Translations under genes and position numbers: made by a program | Part shown: in pieces, positions 59,268 to 64,000 of the stretch | Position numbering within the stretch: the first letter of the stretch is position 1 | Layout of the letters: every line of letters starts with the position of its first letter | Notes under the pieces: generated by a model | Database searches by the model: none | Told to the model about the DNA's origin: nothing | Seen by the model: the letters and a program-made list of their open reading frames with translations, nothing else | Assembly: GCF_003993775.1 (NCBI RefSeq) | Contig: NZ_RJRZ01000007.1 | Location: forward strand, 100,934 to 164,933 | DNA from: Frigidibacter oleivorans | Lineage (GTDB): Bacteria > Pseudomonadota > Alphaproteobacteria > Rhodobacterales > Rhodobacteraceae | Reading direction: 5' to 3' | DNA: 64,000 nt

Positions 59268-59359
59268 GCGCCCTCCCCCGCCCCTTGCCCCGCCCCGGTC
59301 GAGGCCCTAAACAGCCCTGACGACGGGTGCGGGACGGTTGCGGCAACGGGGGGCTGGCC

Positions 59360-61243
59360 ATGGCAAAGGGTGTGGGACGCAGGGGGGCGAGCACGGTCGT
59401 CTGGCTGCTGGTGGCGATGTTGATCATCGGCCTCGGCGGTTTCGGCGTCACCAACTTCGGCGGCTCGGTCGATGCCGTGGCCCGCGTCGGCGACCGCGAG
59501 ATCACCGTCGAGGATTACGCCCGCGCCCTGCAGACCGAATTGCGGGCGCTGACGGCACAGGTGGGCCAGCCCGTCACCCTGCAGCAGGCCGCCGCGCTCG
59601 GGCTCGACACCTCGGTGCGGCAGCGGCTGATCGCCGAGGCCGCGCTCGATGCCGAGGCGGATGCGGCGGGCCTGTCGGCGGGCGATGCGCAGGTCCGCGA
59701 CCAGGTGCTGGCGATCGGCGCCTTCCAGGGGCTCGACGGCCAGTTCGACCGCGAGGCCTATCGCATGGCGCTGCGCCAGCAGGGCATGACCGAGGGCGAG
59801 TTCGAACAGAAGCTGCGGGACGAATCCGCGCGGGTGCTGCTGCAGGCGGCCGTGACCGGCGGCACCGCCGCGCCCGCGGCCTTCGTCGACGCGCTGGCCG
59901 ACTGGCAGGGCGAGACGCGCAGCTTCCGCATCGCCACGCTGACGCCCGCGGCCCTGACCGAGCCCGTGCCCGCGCCCACCGAGGAACAGCTGACCGCCTT
60001 CCATGCCGAGACGCCCGAACCCTTCACCGCGCCCGAAACCCGGGTCGTGTCCTATGCCTGGCTGTCGCCGGAAATGGTGCTGGACGAGGTGCAGCTGGAC
60101 GAGGCGGCGCTGCGCGAGGCCTATGACGCCCGCATCGACGAATTCCAGCAGCCCGAACGGCGGATGGTGGAGCGGCTGGTCTTCGGCACCGAGGACGAGG
60201 CCGCCGCCGCCCGGGCCCGCGTCGAGTCGGGCGAGATCAGCTTCGAGGATCTGGTCAATGCCCGCGGCCTGACGCTGGAGGATGTCGATCTGGGCGAGGT
60301 GACCGAGGCCGAACTGGGTGCGGCGGGCGAAGGCGTCTTCGCGCTCGAGGCGCCGGGGATCGCCGGGCCGCTGCCCTCGGATCTCGGCCCCGCGCTCTAT
60401 GCGATGAACGCGATCCTGCTGCCGCAGGACGTACCCTTCGAGGAGGCGCGCGAGACCCTGACAGAAGAGGTGGCCATCGACCGCGCCCGGCGGATGGTGG
60501 CGGACCGCGCGCAGGAGCTGGACGACCTGCTGGCCGGCGGCGCGACGTTGGAACAGCTGGCCGACGAGGCGGGCATGGAGTTCGGCACCGTCGATGTCAC
60601 GGCCGAGGGCGGGGGCGAGGGCATCGCCGCATATGCCGCCTTCCGCGAGGCGGCGCTGGCCGCGACGGAAGGCGACTTTCCGGCGCTGGCGCAGCTGGAG
60701 GATGGCGGGCTCTTCGCGCTGCGGCTGGACGAGATCCGCCCCCCGGCAGTGCGCCCGCTGGACGAGGTCCGCGATCTGGCGGTGACGCTGTGGACCGAGG
60801 CCGAGACCGCCCGCCGCCTGCTGGCCGAGGCCGAGACCGTCGCCGCCGCGCCCGACCCCGCCGCCGCGCTGGCCGAGCGGGGACTGACCGCCGAAGATCG
60901 CGGCCCGGTCACCCGCGACGCCTTCGTCGAGGAACTGCCCCCCGGCGGGCTGGACCAGGTCTTCGCCATGGCCGAGGGCGAGGCCCGCGCCATCGCCGGT
61001 CAGATCCCGGTGCCGGGCGAGACCGGCACCCCGGTGGAGCCGCAGGCCCATGTCGTGCTGCTGACGGCCATCGCGCCGGCCGGCGGCGAGACGGAGGGCC
61101 AGCTGCGCACCGCCATCGCCAATCAGGCCCGCCAGAGCCTGGCGCAGGATTCGCTCGACCTGTTCGTGACGGCGGTGGAATCCGGCCTGCCGATCCGGCT
61201 GGATCAGGCCGCGATCAACGCCGTGCACGCGCAGATCCCCTGA
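59360..61243 (+). CDS. ppiD: PpiD-like periplasmic folding factor (SurA N domain)
   Basis: A 627-residue protein anchored by one N-terminal helix (about residues 13-32) with the rest in the periplasm. A SurA-type N-terminal domain (DREITVEDYARALQTEL onwards) is followed by a parvulin-like region (about 240-360) that is poorly conserved and may be inactive. PpiD assists proteins leaving the Sec channel. The ATG at 59360 puts the positive residues before the helix. It is 53 bp before trpE and may be cotranscribed with it. Confidence 0.85.
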   Translation: MAKGVGRRGASTVVWLLVAMLIIGLGGFGVTNFGGSVDAVARVGDREITVEDYARALQTELRALTAQVGQPVTLQQAAALGLDTSVRQRLIAEAALDAEADAAGLSAGDAQVRDQVLAIGAFQGLDGQFDREAYRMALRQQGMTEGEFEQKLRDESARVLLQAAVTGGTAAPAAFVDALADWQGETRSFRIATLTPAALTEPVPAPTEEQLTAFHAETPEPFTAPETRVVSYAWLSPEMVLDEVQLDEAALREAYDARIDEFQQPERRMVERLVFGTEDEAAAARARVESGEISFEDLVNARGLTLEDVDLGEVTEAELGAAGEGVFALEAPGIAGPLPSDLGPALYAMNAILLPQDVPFEEARETLTEEVAIDRARRMVADRAQELDDLLAGGATLEQLADEAGMEFGTVDVTAEGGGEGIAAYAAFREAALAATEGDFPALAQLEDGGLFALRLDEIRPPAVRPLDEVRDLAVTLWTEAETARRLLAEAETVAAAPDPAAALAERGLTAEDRGPVTRDAFVEELPPGGLDQVFAMAEGEARAIAGQIPVPGETGTPVEPQAHVVLLTAIAPAGGETEGQLRTAIANQARQSLAQDSLDLFVTAVESGLPIRLDQAAINAVHAQIP

Positions 61244-61296
61244 TCCGCGCCGCCCCTTCCCGACCCCTTTCCCTGCCCCATCCCCGAGGACCGGAC

Positions 61297-62808
61297 GTGA
61301 CGCTTTCCCCTTCCTTCGCCGAATTCGAAGCCGGATATCAGGCAGGGAAGAACCAGCTGGTCTGGTGCCGTCTGGCCGCCGACCTCGACACGCCGGTGTC
61401 GCTGATGCTGAAGCTGGCCGAGGCGGGGCCCTTGTCCTTCATGCTGGAAAGCGTGACCGGGGGCGAGGTGCGGGGCCGCTATTCGGTGGTGGGGATGAAG
61501 CCCGACCTGATCTGGGACTGCCGCGGCACCACCAGCCGGCTGAACCGCGAGGCGCGGTTCGATGCGCAGGCCTTCGCCGACCTGCCGGGCCATCCGCTGG
61601 ACGAATTGCGCAAGCTTCTGGCCGAGGTGCATCTGGACATGCCGGACGGCATTCCGCCCATCGCTGCGGGGCTGTTCGGCTATCTCGGCTATGACATGAT
61701 CCGGCTCGTCGAACATCTGCCGGATGTCGGCCCCGACCCGCTGGACGTGCCCGACGCGATGCTGCTGCGCCCCTCGGTGGTGGCGGTGCTGGACGGGGTG
61801 AAGGGCGAGGTGACAGTGGTATCCCCCGCCTGGGTCTCGTCGGGCCTGTCGGCGCGGGCGGCCTATGCGCAGGCCGCCGAACGGGTGATGGACGCGGTGC
61901 GCGACCTCGACCGCCAGGCGGGCGGCGCGACCCGCAGCCTGGGCGAGGCGGCGGCGGTGGGCCAGCCGGTGTCGAACTTCACCCATGAGGGCTACAAGGC
62001 GGCGGTGGAAAAGGCCAAGGACTATATCCGCGCCGGCGACATCTTCCAGGTGGTGCCGAGCCAGCGCTGGACGCAGGACTTTCCGCTGCCGCCCTTCGCG
62101 CTCTACCGCTCGCTGCGCCGGACGAACCCCTCGCCCTTCATGTTCTTCCTCAACCTCGGCGGGTTCCAGATCATCGGCGCCAGCCCGGAAATCCTCGTCC
62201 GGCTGCGTGGCGGCGAGGTGACGGTCCGCCCCATCGCCGGCACCCGCAAGCGTGGCGCGACCCCGGCCGAGGATCGCGCGCTGGAGGAAGACCTGCTGGC
62301 CGACCGCAAGGAACTGGCCGAACATCTGATGCTGCTCGACCTCGGGCGCAACGATGTGGGGCGGGTGGCGAAGGTCGGGACGGTCCACCCGACCGAGAAA
62401 TTCGTGATCGAACGCTACAGCCACGTCATGCATATCGTGTCGAACGTGGTGGGCGAGATCGCGCCGGGCGAGGATGCGCTGTCGGCGCTGCTGGCGGGCC
62501 TGCCGGCGGGCACCGTCTCGGGCGCGCCCAAGGTCCGCGCGATGGAGATCATCGACGAGCTGGAGCCGGAAAAGCGCGGCATCTATGGCGGCGGCGTGGG
62601 CTATTTCGCCGCCAATGGCGAGATGGACATGTGCATCGCCTTGCGGACCGCGGTGGTGAAGGACGGCAAGCTCTATATCCAGGCCGGGGGCGGTGTCGTC
62701 TATGACAGCGATCCCGAAGGCGAATGGCAGGAAACCATCAACAAGAGCCGGGCGCTGATGCGCGCGGCCGAGGATGCGGGCCTGTTCGTGCGGCAGGGGA
62801 ACGGCTGA
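61297..62808 (+). CDS. trpE: Anthranilate synthase component I
   Basis: A 503-residue chorismate-using enzyme, first step of tryptophan synthesis. The feedback site contains FMLES near the N-terminus. The chorismate domain has IAGTRKRGATPAED, LDLGRNDVGRVAK and GTVSGAPKVRAMEII. The start is a GTG at 61297 after CGAGGA; no ATG fits. trpG is not next to it on this strand: a yibQ-like gene is convergent. In Rhodobacter sphaeroides I recall yibQ between trpE and trpG. Confidence 0.95.
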   Translation: MTLSPSFAEFEAGYQAGKNQLVWCRLAADLDTPVSLMLKLAEAGPLSFMLESVTGGEVRGRYSVVGMKPDLIWDCRGTTSRLNREARFDAQAFADLPGHPLDELRKLLAEVHLDMPDGIPPIAAGLFGYLGYDMIRLVEHLPDVGPDPLDVPDAMLLRPSVVAVLDGVKGEVTVVSPAWVSSGLSARAAYAQAAERVMDAVRDLDRQAGGATRSLGEAAAVGQPVSNFTHEGYKAAVEKAKDYIRAGDIFQVVPSQRWTQDFPLPPFALYRSLRRTNPSPFMFFLNLGGFQIIGASPEILVRLRGGEVTVRPIAGTRKRGATPAEDRALEEDLLADRKELAEHLMLLDLGRNDVGRVAKVGTVHPTEKFVIERYSHVMHIVSNVVGEIAPGEDALSALLAGLPAGTVSGAPKVRAMEIIDELEPEKRGIYGGGVGYFAANGEMDMCIALRTAVVKDGKLYIQAGGGVVYDSDPEGEWQETINKSRALMRAAEDAGLFVRQGNG

Positions 62809-62817
62809 GCCGGGCCG

Positions 62818-64000
62818 CTACATGTCCCGCATCAGCACGGCCGATACCGGCGCCAGCGTCACCGCCCGGCTTTGCGCCAGCGCCCAGTCCAACAGCGCCG
62901 CCAGCGTTTCGGACCGGGTGGAGCCCGCCACCACCACCGCGCCGGTGCGCGACGCCTCGAAGGCGGCGCGGTCCAGATAGCGGCCGATGACCGGGGCACT
63001 TTCGCCGCCGGCATCGAGATCGCGGTAGATCCGCGCCCCGGGCACGCCCGCCGCATCGGCCAGCTGCGCCGCCGGGGCCAGACCCCGGTTCCAGACCAGC
63101 AGCCCCTGCCCCGCCGCGCCGGTCAGTTCCACCAGCTGCGTCGCCAGCACCCGGTCGTTCTGCACGGCGGCATCGGGCAGGTCCACCACCGCCACCGCCT
63201 CGGGCAGCAGGCGGCGATATTCCTGCCAGGCGATCTCGATATCCTGCGGCTGCGCCCCCGGCGGCAGCGCGGCGAGGATCGCCACCTCCTGCCCCGCCGC
63301 GCGATACAGCTCGGCCGTCGCGGCGGCATCGGGCAGCGTCGGGTCGATGGCGATCGTCACCGGGAAGGGCAGGTCCGCCAGCAGCTCGGCCGGGATCACC
63401 GGGCTGTCGGCCGATTGCATCAGCAGCACCGCCAGCAGCGGCGCCCCCGGCGGCGCCATGAACGGCGCGGCATACGCCACCAGCGCCGGCAGCGGCTGTG
63501 CCTGCTCCTCGGGCTGCGGGTCGGCCGCGGTCGCCGGCTCGGGTTCGGTGCTGCCCGGGCGGTTGACGCGAACGCCCGCCGCCCCGGCGAAACCGGGGCT
63601 GGGCTGGCTGCCCGGGCGCAGGATCACCGGCGCCGCGGGCTCCGAGGGCGCGATGCTCTGGACGACGGGCGGCGCGGGCGCGGCGTCGGGCGCGGACTCT
63701 GCCGCGGGTGGCAGGACGGGCAGCGCCGTGCCGATATCGGGCAGCGCCGGGGCTTCGGACGCGGGCGGCGCCAGAGGCGGAGTCGCGGGCGCCTCGGGCG
63801 GCGCGGGTGCCGTGGCGTCGTCTGCCGGGTCTTCCGGGGCGGGCTCGGCTTCCGGGGCCGCGGGCGCGGGCGGCGCAGGCGCAGGTTCCGTCACCGGCAG
63901 CGCGCGCTCCTCCGCCACGGGCCGGTCGAGCGCCCGCGGCGCGGCGGCGGAACCGAGCGCCGCCACCTCGGTATCGGCGGCGGGCGCCGCCGGGACATCG
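62818..64000 (-). CDS. yibQ: Divergent polysaccharide deacetylase (YibQ-like), 5' end cut off
   Basis: The frame is open to the right edge, so the N-terminus is missing; at least 394 residues are visible. A very long Pro/Ala/Glu-rich linker (to about residue 150 of the visible part) is followed by the deacetylase-like domain: FPVTIAIDPTLPDAAATAE, YRAAGQEVAILAALPPGA and DRAAFEASRTGAVVV. Members are periplasmic and act on or near peptidoglycan/glycan. Several canonical metal ligands of true deacetylases are not obvious in this family. Its stop is 9 bp from the trpE stop. Confidence 0.82.
   Translation of the reverse strand, partial: DVPAAPAADTEVAALGSAAAPRALDRPVAEERALPVTEPAPAPPAPAAPEAEPAPEDPADDATAPAPPEAPATPPLAPPASEAPALPDIGTALPVLPPAAESAPDAAPAPPVVQSIAPSEPAAPVILRPGSQPSPGFAGAAGVRVNRPGSTEPEPATAADPQPEEQAQPLPALVAYAAPFMAPPGAPLLAVLLMQSADSPVIPAELLADLPFPVTIAIDPTLPDAAATAELYRAAGQEVAILAALPPGAQPQDIEIAWQEYRRLLPEAVAVVDLPDAAVQNDRVLATQLVELTGAAGQGLLVWNRGLAPAAQLADAAGVPGARIYRDLDAGGESAPVIGRYLDRAAFEASRTGAVVVAGSTRSETLAALLDWALAQSRAVTLAPVSAVLMRDM

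Overview
The window is GC-rich chromosomal DNA from an alphaproteobacterium, most likely of the family Rhodobacteraceae (Rhodobacter/Rhodovulum/Paracoccus-like). This rests on gene content: a free-standing NDUFA12 homologue next to MlaD and DUF2155 genes, the DUF1476 ATP-synthase inhibitor (zeta), chpT of the CckA-ChpT-CtrA relay, olsB-olsA for ornithine lipids, a B12-dependent class II ribonucleotide reductase (nrdJ), and a trpE-yibQ neighbourhood. It also carries an intergenic repeat that I recall as common in this family. No phage, plasmid or IS machinery and no CRISPR array was seen.

Layout. 1-2.5 kb: end of a type II NADH dehydrogenase and several small membrane or unknown proteins. 2.6-7.1 kb: ABC-F ATPase, accB-accC (acetyl-CoA carboxylase) and aat. 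7.1-13.8 kb: envelope and respiration genes, clpX-clpP, a DUF1194 protein, purS and purC, and the DUF1476 gene. 13.9-27.4 kb: mixed housekeeping genes (HNH protein, glycosylase, MFS carrier, olsBA, chpT, proA-proB-obgE, rpmA-rplU). 27.6 kb: tRNA-Ser(CGA), followed by a decayed methyltransferase fragment.

28.0-46.0 kb is accessory. It holds an SDR/TetR pair, then a large catabolic locus arranged around a LysR gene. One arm runs RraA-type aldolase, 2-hydroxyacid dehydrogenase, TctB, TctA, TctC, an apparently exported DUF6282 hydrolase, then aconitase. The other arm is three tandem MmgE/PrpD genes. A universal stress protein and a uronate dehydrogenase close the region. The likely logic is: periplasmic hydrolysis, capture and import of a di- or tricarboxylate, hydration/dehydration or isomerisation, then aldol cleavage to central metabolites. 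The substrate cannot be read from sequence. This is the best candidate for an undescribed system here.

46.0-64.0 kb returns to core genes. nrdJ has a good NrdR box. It is followed by a lipoprotein, a protein of unknown function, an argininosuccinate-lyase-family protein that carries a signal peptide, and a compact lower-GC two-gene cassette with its own promoter beside tRNA-Pro(TGG). Then come DUF192, a double cold-shock-domain protein, pdxH, fabI-gpt, a class I/II aminotransferase with a 15-bp tandem repeat at its N-terminus, ppiD, trpE, and a yibQ-like gene that runs off the right edge.
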